A stretch of 64,000 nt of DNA, taken from positions 159,661 through 223,660 of the forward strand of contig NZ_JAFGYY010000011.1 in assembly GCF_017491605.1 (NCBI RefSeq), read 5' to 3'. The translations under genes and the position numbers were made by a program. Below, in pieces: positions 44,032-53,554 of this stretch; the stretch's first letter is position 1, and every line of letters starts with the position of its first letter. The notes under the pieces were generated by a model. The model was not told the DNA's origin. It made no database searches and worked only from the letters and a program-made list of their open reading frames with translations. Source of the stretch: Pseudomonas sp. 30_B (lineage in GTDB: Bacteria; Pseudomonadota; Gammaproteobacteria; Pseudomonadales; Pseudomonadaceae).

Positions 44032-44180
44032 GCGGGCTCCTGGACGCCGCCAACGCGGCGATGGCGATGGGGAGAACCCGCAGGGTAGGCACAGTGAACC
44101 GGCGACGCGCGCACTATCAGGTCTCTGAATGCGGGCGTTGGCCGTTGGCTGATGGATAGAGATTGGCCGAGGCGTTCCCT

Positions 44181-44308
44181 GTAGGGCGGATAACGTTCGA
44201 CGTTATCCGCCGTTCAGCCTGGGTTCCAACGCACTCCGAGCTTATCCCCGGAGCCCATGGCGAAGCCTGGTGTATCGGCGTACAACCGCGAACGGTTGTA
44301 CGCCCTAC
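44181..44308. repeat. 128-bp composite palindromic element with terminal inverted repeats
   Basis: Ends are GTAGGGCG (44181-44188) and CGCCCTAC (44301-44308). Inside are two hairpins: GGCGGATAACG arms 44185-44195 / 44201-44211, and GGCGTACAACCG / CGGTTGTACGCC at 44277-44288 / 44293-44304. MITE-like in shape; a related dispersed repeat family is common in pseudomonads. The rest of the 320-bp gap holds no gene. Confidence 0.75.
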
Positions 44309-44351
44309 GCCAGCCTGGGATCGGCGCACCTACAAAGAGCTGAGCCTGAGC

Positions 44352-45374
44352 TCAGACCGCCGTCGGCATCCGCTCACACAGCTTCGCCAGCGCCTTCGCC
44401 CACAGTTCCTGATCGTTCAGGCAGGGCACCAGCACCAGCTCTTCTCCGCCCGCCGCCTGGAACTGCTCGCGGCCGCGCTGGCCGATTTCCTCCAGCGTCT
44501 CGATGCAGTCGGCGACGAAGGCCGGGCACATCACCAGCAGGCGCTTCACGCCCTGCTTGCCGAGCTTGTCCAGCTGCGCCTCGGTGTAGGGTTCGATCCA
44601 CTTGTTGCGGCCCAGGCGCGACTGGAACGACACCGACCAGGTCCCGTCCGCAAGCCCAGCGCCCGCAGCGAAATCCTCCGCCGTGCGCAGGCACTGGCTG
44701 CGGTAACAGACCGCCATCACCTCATCGCTCATCCCGCGGCTGGAACTGGCGGTCAGATCGTGGCGCTTGTCCTTCACCAGCTTGCGGATGTGCGACTCGG
44801 GCAGCCCGTGGAAGCTCAGCAGCAGGTGGTCGTAGGGTTGTTCCAGATACGGCTTCACGCTGTCCACCAGCGCCTGGCGATACTCCGCTTCGGCATAGAA
44901 CGGCGGCAGCACCTTCAATTCGAAGCTCAGGCCGCGCTCGCGCATGACCCGGCGCGCTTCCTCGATGGCGGTGGTGGTGGTGCTGTCGGCGAACTGCGGG
45001 TAGAGCGGCGCGAAGGTCACCTGGGTGACGCCCTGCTGGCTCAGGCGCAGCAGCGCCGACTCGATGGACGGCTCGCCATAGCGCATGCCCAGCTCCACCG
45101 GGCCGTGCGGCCAGTAGGGACGGATCGCCTCCTGCAGGCGGCGGCTGAGCACAATCAGCGGCGAACCCTCGTCCCACCAGATCGATGCATAGGCATGGGC
45201 CGATTCCTCGGGGCGCTTGCGCAGGACCAGCGACACCAGCAGGCGGCGGATCGGCCACGGCAGGTCGATCACGTAGGGGTCCATGAGGAACTGATCGAGG
45301 TAGCGGCGCACGTCCTCGACCTGGGTGGAAGCCGGCGAACCCAGGTTGACCAGCAGGAGGGCGTTTTGGGTCAT
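44352..45374 (-). CDS. hemH: Ferrochelatase HemH
   Basis: Terminal haem enzyme inserting Fe2+ into protoporphyrin IX. 340 residues, starting [26 protein letters not shown]. The metal-site His is in [15 protein letters not shown] and the conserved Glu is in the IETLEEIGQ block. ATG 45374 preferred over an in-frame ATG eight codons upstream. The neighbouring light-regulated genes are notable because protoporphyrin, its substrate, is a strong photosensitiser. Confidence 0.94.
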   Translation of the reverse strand: MTQNALLLVNLGSPASTQVEDVRRYLDQFLMDPYVIDLPWPIRRLLVSLVLRKRPEESAHAYASIWWDEGSPLIVLSRRLQEAIRPYWPHGPVELGMRYGEPSIESALLRLSQQGVTQVTFAPLYPQFADSTTTTAIEEARRVMRERGLSFELKVLPPFYAEAEYRQALVDSVKPYLEQPYDHLLLSFHGLPESHIRKLVKDKRHDLTASSSRGMSDEVMAVCYRSQCLRTAEDFAAGAGLADGTWSVSFQSRLGRNKWIEPYTEAQLDKLGKQGVKRLLVMCPAFVADCIETLEEIGQRGREQFQAAGGEELVLVPCLNDQELWAKALAKLCERMPTAV

Positions 45375-45488
45375 GCAATGTCCTTGGAATCGGTTCACGA
45401 TCTCGCCGGGCGGGAGCGGTGGGGCTGCGCAGTTTACACGCAGCGGATTGCCCCACGGCCCGGCGCTATTGCCGCAGGGCGCTGTGGC

Positions 45489-46394
45489 TCAGCGCTGCTC
45501 GCGCAGCACGTCCGCCAGGGCGTCCTGAATCTCGGGGAAGCGGAAGGTGAAGTCCGCATCCAGCAGCCGGCGCGGCACTACACGCTGCCCACCGAGCAGC
45601 AGTACCGACAACTCGCCGAGCATCAGGCGCAGGGCGAAGCCGGGTACGCCCAGCACGGTCGGCCGGTGCACTGCCCGCCCCAGTTCACGAGTGAAGTCGC
45701 GGTTGCGCACCGGCTGCGGCGCGCAGGCATTATAGGGACCCTCGGCATCGGCCCGCTGCAAAAGAAAATCGATGAGGGCGATCTGGTCTTCGATATGGAT
45801 CCAGGACATCCACTGCCGGCCGTTCCCCAGCTGGCCGCCCAGCCCCAGGCGGAACGGCGGCAACATGCGTTTGAGGAAGCCGCCTTCGGGCGCCAGGACC
45901 AGCCCGGTGCGCACCAGCACCACGCGGATACCGAGTGCCTTGGCCTCGCGAGCGATCTGCTCCCACGCCAGGCACAACTCGCTGGCAAAATCCTCGCCGG
46001 CTGCCGCGCTGTTTTCCTCCAGCGGCCGCTCGCCGGCATCGCCGTACCAGCCCACCGCCGAACCGTTGATCAGCACACTGGGGCGCTGGCTGCGCGACTC
46101 AAGCCAGGCCACCAGCCGTTCGGTCAGCCCTACCCGGCTGTCCCACAGCAGCGCCTTGCGCGCGGCGCTCCAGGGTTTGTCGGCGATCGGCGCGCCGGCC
46201 AGATTGACCACCGCGTCCAGCGGCTCGTCACCGTAGTCCTGGAAATCGGCGATCCCGCGCACCAGCTCGCCGCACAACGCGGCGACCCGCTGCGGCTGGC
46301 GGCTGAGCACCGTCAGGCGATGCCCGGCGGCGGTCCACTGGCGGCATAGGCGACGGCCAATCAGCCCGGTGCCACCGGTCAACAGAATATGCAT
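45489..46394 (-). CDS. TIGR01777-family epimerase (SDR39U1-like)
   Basis: 301-residue extended SDR with NAD(P)-binding GGTGLIG at residues 7-13 (HILLTGGTGLIGRRLC). Family blocks AVVNLAGAPIADKPWSAARK, SAVGWYGDAGERPLEE and GGFLKRMLPPFRLGLGGQLGNGRQWMSWIHIED are present. These proteins (YfcH/SDR39U1) have unknown substrates but often sit near hemH or light/redox genes. Start ATG 46394 rather than 46421. It is separated from hemH by 114 bp, same strand. Confidence 0.88.
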   Translation of the reverse strand: MHILLTGGTGLIGRRLCRQWTAAGHRLTVLSRQPQRVAALCGELVRGIADFQDYGDEPLDAVVNLAGAPIADKPWSAARKALLWDSRVGLTERLVAWLESRSQRPSVLINGSAVGWYGDAGERPLEENSAAAGEDFASELCLAWEQIAREAKALGIRVVLVRTGLVLAPEGGFLKRMLPPFRLGLGGQLGNGRQWMSWIHIEDQIALIDFLLQRADAEGPYNACAPQPVRNRDFTRELGRAVHRPTVLGVPGFALRLMLGELSVLLLGGQRVVPRRLLDADFTFRFPEIQDALADVLREQR

Positions 46395-46593
46395 GGCGAA
46401 CTCCTTGTCAGTGTGTTCCACCCACCCTCAGTCTGGACGACACAGCGGCGCTTGCACCTGCCCGGACAGCGCTGAGGGTCTACGCTTTATTTGCCGGAAC
46501 CGGCTGCTCTCATTCATGAAGGAACCGATGAGACGCAGAAGGTTCCGATGATCGGATTCCTGCCGATCATGGGCGCGTTGGCAGTCAAACGAT

Positions 46594-46617
46594 TGTACAG
46601 ATCAAACCATTTGTACA
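46594..46617. promoter_or_regulatory. LitR/PplR-type operator: TGTACA-N12-TGTACA, upstream of renalase
   Basis: TGTACA at 46594-46599 and 46612-46617 with exactly 12 bases between, 49 bp before the renalase ATG. This fits the direct-repeat consensus T(G/A)TACA-N12-TGTA(C/T)A reported for PplR1 at light-inducible promoters in P. putida. Confidence 0.7.
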
Positions 46618-46641
46618 AGCCAACCACGCTCGTTACTCTGA

Positions 46642-47649
<1,008 letters not shown>

Positions 47650-47708
47650 GTACGCTGCGGTCTTCTCCGGCAGAGAAGACCGTAGCCCCCTCGCCGACCT
47701 CAAAAACT

Positions 47709-47732
47709 TGTACAAGTATTTGCACTTGTACA
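47709..47732. promoter_or_regulatory. LitR/PplR-type operator 1 of the DUF523-merR-phr operon
   Basis: TGTACA at 47709-47714 and 47727-47732, spacing exactly 12. It overlaps the -35 region of a candidate promoter. Confidence 0.72.
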
Positions 47733-47748
47733 AGAGTGCGCCTATTCT
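47720..47748 (+). promoter_or_regulatory. Candidate promoter of DUF523-merR-phr
   Basis: TTGCAC 47720-47725, 17-bp spacer, TATTCT 47743-47748. The -35 lies between the two TGTACA half-sites of operator 1, so a bound repressor would block RNA polymerase. Confidence 0.45.
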
Positions 47749-47758
47749 TGTCGATAGT

Positions 47759-47782
47759 TGTACAAATATTTTTATCCGTACA
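47759..47782. promoter_or_regulatory. LitR/PplR-type operator 2 of the DUF523-merR-phr operon
   Basis: TGTACA 47759-47764 and CGTACA 47777-47782, again exactly 12 bases apart; the second half-site has one mismatch. It lies just downstream of the candidate start point and 18 bp before the first ATG. Confidence 0.6.
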
Positions 47783-47799
47783 AGAAGTCGGTCGCCAGC

Positions 47800-48759
47800 A
47801 TGCCCAACACCCCGCCACGCCCCCTGCTCGGAATCAGCGCCTGCCTGCTGGGCGAGCCGGTGCGCTACAACGGCGGACACAAGGCCTCGCGCCTGTGCCT
47901 GGACGTGCTCAGCCGCCACTTCGATTTCAGCCCGGTCTGCCCGGAGGTCGCCATCGGCCTTGGCGTGCCACGACCGACCCTGCGCCTGGTCGGTGACCAC
48001 GACGCCCCCAGGGCGTTGATCCAGCGCGAAGGCGACCGCGACGTCAGCGAGGCGCTGCGCGACCTTGGCCGCCAGCAGGCCGGCCTGTTGCAGGACATCT
48101 GCGGCTACATCTTCATGCAGCAATCGCCCTCCTGCGGACTGCTGCGGGTGAAGCTCTATCGCCCCGACGGCCAGTTGCGCCCGCCGGGCACTCGCGGGCT
48201 CTACGCGGAAGCCTTCTGCGCGGCTCGTCCGGAGTTGCCGGTGGAGGAAGAAGGTCGGCTGAACGACCCGGTGATCCGCGAGAACTTCCTCACCCGCGTG
48301 TTCGCCTACGCCGCCTGGCAGAAACTCTGCGCCCAGGGTCTGACGCGCCATGCGCTGATCACCTTCCACTCGCGCTACAAGTACCAGCTGATGGCCCACA
48401 ATCCCCGCCAGTACAGCGTCCTCGGCCAGCGCCTGGCGATGATCGGCAACCAGCCGCTGGACGATTTCGCCCCGGCCTACTTCCGCGATTTCATGCGCGC
48501 ACTGGGCAGCTGCGCCACGCGCGGCACCCACAGCAACGTGCTGCAGCACCTCGCCGGCTACCTCAAGCATGAACTGCCGGCGGCGGAAAAAGCCGAGCTG
48601 CAGCGACTGATCGAGCAGTACCGCGCGGGAGTGATCCCGCTGGTGGTGCCACTGACGCTGCTCAAGCACCACTTCCGCCGGCATCCGCATCCCTATGTCG
48701 ATATCCAGGCGTACCTCCAACCGCATCCCGAAGACCTGAGCCTGCGCAATGCCATCTGA
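47800..48759 (+). CDS. DUF523-DUF1722 fusion protein (YbgA-like)
   Basis: 319-residue two-domain protein. N-terminal DUF523 (residues about 5-155) has the Cys motifs LLGISACLLGEPVRYNGGH, SPVCPEVAIGLGVPRPTLRLV and QQSPSCGLLRVKLY, which could hold a metal or Fe-S site. C-terminal DUF1722 (about 180-310) includes ALITFHSRYKYQLMAHNPRQY. Function unknown, but the fusion is repeatedly found beside photolyase genes. First gene of an operon with the LitR-like merR and phr. Start ATG 47800 lacks a strong Shine-Dalgarno; an upstream in-frame ATG at 47758 lies inside operator 2. Confidence 0.87.
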   Translation: MPNTPPRPLLGISACLLGEPVRYNGGHKASRLCLDVLSRHFDFSPVCPEVAIGLGVPRPTLRLVGDHDAPRALIQREGDRDVSEALRDLGRQQAGLLQDICGYIFMQQSPSCGLLRVKLYRPDGQLRPPGTRGLYAEAFCAARPELPVEEEGRLNDPVIRENFLTRVFAYAAWQKLCAQGLTRHALITFHSRYKYQLMAHNPRQYSVLGQRLAMIGNQPLDDFAPAYFRDFMRALGSCATRGTHSNVLQHLAGYLKHELPAAEKAELQRLIEQYRAGVIPLVVPLTLLKHHFRRHPHPYVDIQAYLQPHPEDLSLRNAI

Positions 48760-48777
48760 CGTACCGACAGGAACCCC

Positions 48778-49719
48778 ATGAAAGCCGATCACCCGCACCG
48801 CGACACGGACGACGACTACCGCCAGGCGCTGGCCGAAGGCTGGCTCCCCATCCGCGAGGTGGCCCGGCGCACCGGGGTCAACCCGGTGACCCTGCGCGCC
48901 TGGGAGCGGCGCTACGGGCTGGTGGTGCCGCAGCGTACACCCAAGGGACATCGCCTCTACTCCGAGGCGCAGATCACGCGCATCCAGGCCATCCTCACCT
49001 GGCTCGGCCGCGGCGTGGCGGTGAGCAAGGTCCGCGCGCTGCTGGACAACCCGGACACGCCCGCCGCCGAATCGAACGCATCCCCCTGGGACGGCCTGCT
49101 GCAACACTGCATCGATGCCATCGGCCGAATCAGCGAGCGCCAGCTCGACGAACTGTTCAACGGCGCGCTGGCGGTCTACCCGGCCCACACCCTCTGCGAG
49201 CACCTGATGCTGCCGCTGCTGGAGCAACTGGAGCGGCGCTGGCAGGGCCAGTTCGGCGCGCAGCTGGAGCGGGTGTTCTTCCACGGCTGGCTGCGCAGCA
49301 AGTTCGGCACCCGCCTCTACCACCACAATCGCCAGCAACGCGGCGCACCGCTGCTGCTGGTGAACCACTCCGAGCTGCCGCTGGAGCCGGGCCTCTGGCT
49401 CAGCGCTTGGCTGGCCAGCAGCGCCGGCTGTCCGCTGGAGGTCTTCGACTGGCCGCTGCCGCCCGGCGAACTGGCGCTGGCGGTGGAACGCCTGAAGCCG
49501 CGCGCGGTGCTGCTCTATTCCAGCCAGACGCTCAATCTGGCCCAGCTGCCGCGTTTGCTGGCCGGCGTCGAGTGTCCCCGGCTGCTGGCCGGCGCCGCCG
49601 CGCGCATCCACCAGGAGCAACTGGCCGAAGTGGCGGCGCCGCTGCACCTGGCGCAGGACCCGGTCGCCGCCCTGCACTGCCTGCGCGAACTCGGGCTGCT
49701 CAACGGTGAGCCGGTATGA
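48778..49719 (+). CDS. MerR-family LitR/CarH-like regulator without B12-binding motif
   Basis: 313-residue regulator. The MerR HTH is at residues about 22-90 (LPIREVARRTGVNPVTLRAWERRYGLVVPQRTPKGHRLYSEAQI). A helical bundle (HTLCEHLMLPLLEQLERRWQGQ) and Rossmann-like C-terminus follow, as in CarH/LitR. The cobalamin-ligand motif DxHxxG expected after LLLV is missing (VNHSELPLEPG), so adenosyl-B12 light sensing is unlikely. That fits class II/III LitR (PplR) of P. putida, which take their light signal from LOV proteins. Coupled to phr by an ATGA overlap at 49716. Probably represses its own operon and the renalase gene through the TGTACA repeats. Confidence 0.85.
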   Translation: MKADHPHRDTDDDYRQALAEGWLPIREVARRTGVNPVTLRAWERRYGLVVPQRTPKGHRLYSEAQITRIQAILTWLGRGVAVSKVRALLDNPDTPAAESNASPWDGLLQHCIDAIGRISERQLDELFNGALAVYPAHTLCEHLMLPLLEQLERRWQGQFGAQLERVFFHGWLRSKFGTRLYHHNRQQRGAPLLLVNHSELPLEPGLWLSAWLASSAGCPLEVFDWPLPPGELALAVERLKPRAVLLYSSQTLNLAQLPRLLAGVECPRLLAGAAARIHQEQLAEVAAPLHLAQDPVAALHCLRELGLLNGEPV

Positions 49720-51143
49720 AGCGGCAACTCCTCTGGCTGCGCACCGACCTGCGTCTGCGCGACAACACCGCCCTGGCGGCCGCGGCCGAACGCGGGCCGG
49801 TCATCGCCCTGTTCCTGCTCAGCCCCGGCCAGTGGCGCGAACATGACGACGCGGCGTGCAAGGTGGACTTCTGGCTGCGCAACCTGCGTGAGCTGCGCGC
49901 CGGGCTTGCCGAGCTGAATATTCCGCTTCTGGTACGCACGGCGGATCGCTGGAGCGATGCGCCCCAGGTGATCGCCGAACTCTGCCGCCGCCATGGCATC
50001 GAGGCGGTACACGTCAACGAGGAGTACGGGCTGCACGAAGCCCGCCGCGATTCCGCCGTGAAGCGCGAGCTGGCCAGCCAGGGCGTCGACCTGCGCAGCT
50101 ACCTCGACCAACTGCTGTTCGCCCCCGGCACCCTGCTCACCAAGAGTGGCGGCTACTTCCAGGTCTACAGCCAGTTCCGCAAGCTCTGCTACGAGCGCCT
50201 CAACCTGGGCGTTCCCATGTTGCAACGGGTACCGCGTGCACAAGCGCCGCTGGAACTGGCCAGCGATCCGCTGCCCGAATGGATCGACGGTTTCGAATCA
50301 CCCACTGAGGAGTTGCGCAATCACTGGCCGGCCGGCGAGGCCGAAGCCCGTGAGCGTCTCGATGCCTTCGCCGACGAGCGCCTGAATGGCTACCACGATC
50401 GCCGCGACTTCCCCGCCAGCGAAGGCACCAGCCAGCTCTCGCCCTATCTCGCCGCCGGAGTCCTCTCGCCGCGTCAGTGCCTGCACGCGGCGCTGGCCAG
50501 CAACCATGGCGAATTCGAGACCGGTAACAGCGGCGCGGTCAGCTGGATCAACGAACTGCTCTGGCGCGAGTTCTACAAGCACATCCTGGTCGGCTTCCCG
50601 CGTGTGAGCCGGCATCGCGCCTTCCGCGAGGACACCGAAAGGCTGAACTGGCGCTACGACAAGCAGGACCTGGAAGCCTGGCAGCAGGGCCGCACCGGCT
50701 TCCCGCTGATCGACGCGGCGATGCGCCAACTGCAGGCCACCGGCTGGATGCACAATCGCCTGCGCATGGTGGTGGCGATGTTCCTCACCAAGAACCTGCT
50801 GATCGACTGGCGCGAAGGCGAGCGCTGGTTCATGCGCCACCTGATCGACGGCGACCTGGCGGCGAACAACGGCGGCTGGCAGTGGAGCGCTTCCACCGGA
50901 ACCGATGCGGTGCCTTACTTCCGCATCTTCAATCCCCTCTCGCAATCCGAGCGATTCGATCCGGACGGTCGCTTCATCCGTCGCTGGCTGCCGGAACTGG
51001 CTGGCGTGGAAGGCCGGGCGGTTCACGATCCGTCACGGCTGGGGCTGTTCGGCGCGGCGGGTTATCCACAGCCAATGGTCGACCTCTCCGCCACGCGGGA
51101 ACGTGCGCTGGAAGCCTTCAAGCGCCTCTCCGCTAAGCCTTGA
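49716..51143 (+). CDS. phr: Deoxyribodipyrimidine (CPD) photolyase
   Basis: 475-residue flavoprotein that splits UV-induced cyclobutane pyrimidine dimers using blue light. N-terminal antenna domain (LLWLRTDLRLRDNTAL), then the FAD-binding helical domain with GTSQLSPYLAAGVLSPRQC, SWINELLWREFYKHIL and the signature GWMHNRLRMVVAMFLTKNLLIDWREGERWF. NNGGWQWSASTGTDAVPYFRIFNP completes the flavin pocket with the electron-transfer Trp. Its start overlaps the merR stop. Expression should be induced by light through the operators at 47709-47782. Confidence 0.95.
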   Translation: MKRQLLWLRTDLRLRDNTALAAAAERGPVIALFLLSPGQWREHDDAACKVDFWLRNLRELRAGLAELNIPLLVRTADRWSDAPQVIAELCRRHGIEAVHVNEEYGLHEARRDSAVKRELASQGVDLRSYLDQLLFAPGTLLTKSGGYFQVYSQFRKLCYERLNLGVPMLQRVPRAQAPLELASDPLPEWIDGFESPTEELRNHWPAGEAEARERLDAFADERLNGYHDRRDFPASEGTSQLSPYLAAGVLSPRQCLHAALASNHGEFETGNSGAVSWINELLWREFYKHILVGFPRVSRHRAFREDTERLNWRYDKQDLEAWQQGRTGFPLIDAAMRQLQATGWMHNRLRMVVAMFLTKNLLIDWREGERWFMRHLIDGDLAANNGGWQWSASTGTDAVPYFRIFNPLSQSERFDPDGRFIRRWLPELAGVEGRAVHDPSRLGLFGAAGYPQPMVDLSATRERALEAFKRLSAKP

Positions 51144-51151
51144 TGCTTCAA

Positions 51152-51303
51152 TCGCGGACAGAGTCCGCTCCTACGAGAACCGACGGGACGAAGGTCAGAC
51201 GGCATCCATCGCCGATGCGACCAGGGACTTCTGTTCGCGAGCAAGCTGGCTCCTACAGGCGGTGCACCGTGCCGCTCTTCGTAGGAGCGAGCTTGCTCGC
51301 GAA
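51152..51303. repeat. Three REP elements after phr
   Basis: REPs at 51152-51176 (GCGGACAGAGTCCGC), 51234-51257 (GCGAGCAAGCTGGCTCC) and, opposed, 51280-51303 (GGAGCGAGCTTGCTCGC). They lie between the convergent phr and pagL genes. Confidence 0.82.
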
Positions 51304-51330
51304 CCCGCCCAGCCGCAGACGGCAGGCACA

Positions 51331-51359
51331 AAAAAGCCGGACCCAAGGTCCGGCTTTTT
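51331..51359. terminator. Bidirectional terminator between phr and pagL
   Basis: Perfect 13-bp arms AAAAAGCCGGACC 51331-51343 and GGTCCGGCTTTTT 51347-51359 with a 3-nt loop. A-run and T-run on both strands, so it can serve both convergent genes. Confidence 0.88.
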
Positions 51360-51374
51360 TTCGTCAGCGCCCTG

Positions 51375-51896
51375 TTACAGAGGCTGCGTGAAATACAGGC
51401 TGTAGGACTCGATGCCCTCGTTGGGCTGGCCGAGACCGGCGTTGGAATAGTGCAGCGCCCGTACGCCGACAACCTGGCCACTGCTGAACTTCACGCCAGT
51501 GCCGATGCGATCCTCGAAGGTCACCGCGCCGCCCAGGTCCTGGTCACCCACTTCCGAACCGGTGAAGGCCGCGATACCGATACCGGCTTCCAGGAAGGGT
51601 TTGGCCGACTCGCCGGCGAATTCGTAGCGGAATACCGGGGAGAACGACAGGGAGTGACGGCCACCGGCACGATCACCCGCCGACCAGTAGGTGTAGCCGG
51701 CATCCCAGTAGCCGGTCAGATGCCCTGCGGAGCTTTCCCACCAGCTCTTGTCCCAATCGAAGCCCATGCCCAGGCGATACGTCATGTCGCCCTGACCGGT
51801 TACCCCCACGGCGCCGGTAAGGCCGGCAGCCTGCACATTCACAACCTGGCTCAGGGACAGTGCGGCCAAGGCGGCCAGCGAAAGTAGTTTCTTCAT
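51375..51896 (-). CDS. pagL: Lipid A 3-O-deacylase PagL
   Basis: Outer-membrane beta-barrel enzyme removing the 3-O-acyl chain of lipid A. 173 residues with a 23-residue signal peptide. Catalytic H149, S151 and E163 correspond in mature numbering to 126, 128 and 140, exactly as in P. aeruginosa PagL (motif HYSNAG). Alternating hydrophobic strands fit an eight-stranded barrel. It lies 115 bp after murI but has its own AGGATG ribosome site and probably its own promoter. Confidence 0.94.
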   Translation of the reverse strand: MKKLLSLAALAALSLSQVVNVQAAGLTGAVGVTGQGDMTYRLGMGFDWDKSWWESSAGHLTGYWDAGYTYWSAGDRAGGRHSLSFSPVFRYEFAGESAKPFLEAGIGIAAFTGSEVGDQDLGGAVTFEDRIGTGVKFSSGQVVGVRALHYSNAGLGQPNEGIESYSLYFTQPL

Positions 51897-52011
51897 TGAA
51901 ACATCCTTAATGAGAAAGCTGAATGAAAAATCCCCGCGAATAGCTGGACATTATAAGACCATGTATCGAACTTGGCCGACAGGGCCTTGTCGCTGACAGG
52001 TAATTTTTCCT

Positions 52012-52806
52012 TCATCCGCTGAACGAACTGACGAGCTCGTCGCTTCCCCACAGCACCGGCATGACCTTCTCCAGGGCCTCTACCGGGCCGCTGGTCCAGA
52101 ACTCCGTCCGCTGTGCAGGCCCCGCCGCCAGCAGCCCGCGGGCCTGCAGCAGGCGCTCCAGCTGACGTGCCACCGCAGCGCCGGTATCGATCAGCGAAAT
52201 ATCCGCAGGGATCAGCTCGCGCAGCAGCGGGCGCAGGAACGGGTAGTGAGTGCAGCCCAGGATCAGCGTGTCGCAACCTTCGGCCAGCAAGGGCTCGACG
52301 TAGTGCCCCAGTAGGTCGCGCGTCTGCGGCCCGTTCAGGTCGCCGGCCTCGATGCGTTCCACCAGCCCCGGACAGGGCTGGGTGATCACCCGCACGTCAC
52401 CGGCGAAGCGATCGAGCAAGGCGGCGAAGCGCGCGCTCTTGAGCGTTCCGGTCGTCGCCAGGACGCCGACCACGCCGCTGCGGGTCGCCTCGGCGGCCGG
52501 CTTCACCGCCGGCTCCATGGCCACGATCGGCATCTGCGGGTACAGCTCGCGCAGGTCGGCGGCCGCGGCGGCAGTGGCGGTATTGCAGGCCAGCACCAGC
52601 GCCTTGGCGCCACGGGGCAGGAGGAAGTCCGCGATGGCGCGGCAGCGCTCGCGGATGTAGTCGGGGGTCTTTTCGCCGTAAGGGATATGGCCGCAGTCGG
52701 CGAGGTAGATCAGCGACTCGTTGGGCAGCCGGGCGCGAATCTCGTGAAGGACACTGAGTCCGCCGACGCCGGAGTCGAAGACACCGATGGGCGCAGCGTC
52801 AGCCAT
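52012..52806 (-). CDS. murI: Glutamate racemase MurI
   Basis: Cytoplasmic enzyme supplying D-glutamate for peptidoglycan. 264 residues, [28 protein letters not shown]. The two catalytic cysteines are C74 (VLACNTATA) and C185 ([10 protein letters not shown]). ATG 52806 overlaps the end of moeB by 8 bp; an in-frame start at 52878 lies deeper inside moeB and is rejected. Last gene of hemA-prfA-prmC-moeB-murI. Confidence 0.94.
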   Translation of the reverse strand: MADAAPIGVFDSGVGGLSVLHEIRARLPNESLIYLADCGHIPYGEKTPDYIRERCRAIADFLLPRGAKALVLACNTATAAAAADLRELYPQMPIVAMEPAVKPAAEATRSGVVGVLATTGTLKSARFAALLDRFAGDVRVITQPCPGLVERIEAGDLNGPQTRDLLGHYVEPLLAEGCDTLILGCTHYPFLRPLLRELIPADISLIDTGAAVARQLERLLQARGLLAAGPAQRTEFWTSGPVEALEKVMPVLWGSDELVSSFSG

Positions 52807-53554
52807 GCGCGACTCCGCATACGGCGCACTGCGGGTCGCGCTTGACGCGCAATTCGCGGAAGCGCGTGCCCAGCGCATCGATCAGCAGCAGGCGGCCCAC
52901 CAGCGGTTCGCCGAAGCCGGCCAGCAGCTTGAGCGCTTCCAGCGCCTGCAGGCTACCCACCAGGCCCACCAGCGGACCGACCACGCCGGCCTCGCTGCAG
53001 GTCAGCTCGGCTTCGCTGCCGTGGCCGTAGAGGCAGTGGTAGCAGGGGCTTTCCTCGCGGCGCGGATCGAACACCGAGAGCTGGCCTTCCAGGCGAATCG
53101 CCGCGCCGCTCACCAGCGGCTTCTTCGCGGCGACGCAGGCGGCGTTCACCGCCTCGCGGGTGCCGAAGTTGTCGCAGCAGTCCAGCACCAGGTCCACCGC
53201 GGCCACGGCGGCGTCGAGGGAATCGACGTCCAGCGCCTGGCGATGGGCGACCAGCTTCACGTCCGGGTTGATCGCCTGCAGGCGGGCCATGGCGGAGTCC
53301 ACCTTGCCCATGCCGACGCTGCCGGTGTCGTGGATGATCTGCCGCTGCAGGTTGGTCAGGTCGACGCTGTCGAAGTCCGCCAGGTGCAGCTCGCCGACGC
53401 CGGCGGCAGCCAGGTACAGCGCCACCGGGGCACCCAGGCCGCCAAGGCCGACGATCAGCACGCGGCTGTCCTTCAGACGCAGCTGGCCGTCGACGTCGAT
53501 CTGCGGCAGGAGGATCTGCCGGCTGTAACGCAGCAGTTCGTTATCGCTCAGCAT
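52799..53554 (-). CDS. moeB: HesA/MoeB/ThiF-family adenylyltransferase
   Basis: 251-residue E1-like enzyme that adenylates the C-terminus of MoaD or ThiS for sulfur transfer in molybdopterin (or thiamine) synthesis. ATP site [23 protein letters not shown], then [16 protein letters not shown], and a zinc site formed by CYHC (SPCYHCLY) and CAVC near the C-terminus. [17 protein letters not shown] is the E1 crossover region. ATG 53554 overlaps the prmC stop by 7 bp. Whether it serves MoaD or ThiS is not decidable here. Confidence 0.9.
   Translation of the reverse strand: MLSDNELLRYSRQILLPQIDVDGQLRLKDSRVLIVGLGGLGAPVALYLAAAGVGELHLADFDSVDLTNLQRQIIHDTGSVGMGKVDSAMARLQAINPDVKLVAHRQALDVDSLDAAVAAVDLVLDCCDNFGTREAVNAACVAAKKPLVSGAAIRLEGQLSVFDPRREESPCYHCLYGHGSEAELTCSEAGVVGPLVGLVGSLQALEALKLLAGFGEPLVGRLLLIDALGTRFRELRVKRDPQCAVCGVAHG

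Noticed and set aside
44277..44304. TTGTACG/CGTACAA as a further LitR operator
   Set aside because: The half-sites belong to the hairpin of the dispersed repeat element and the spacing is 11, not 12, in inverted form.
51152..51303. Repeated palindromes as a CRISPR array
   Set aside because: Units are REPs of both orientations with irregular spacing and no cas genes.
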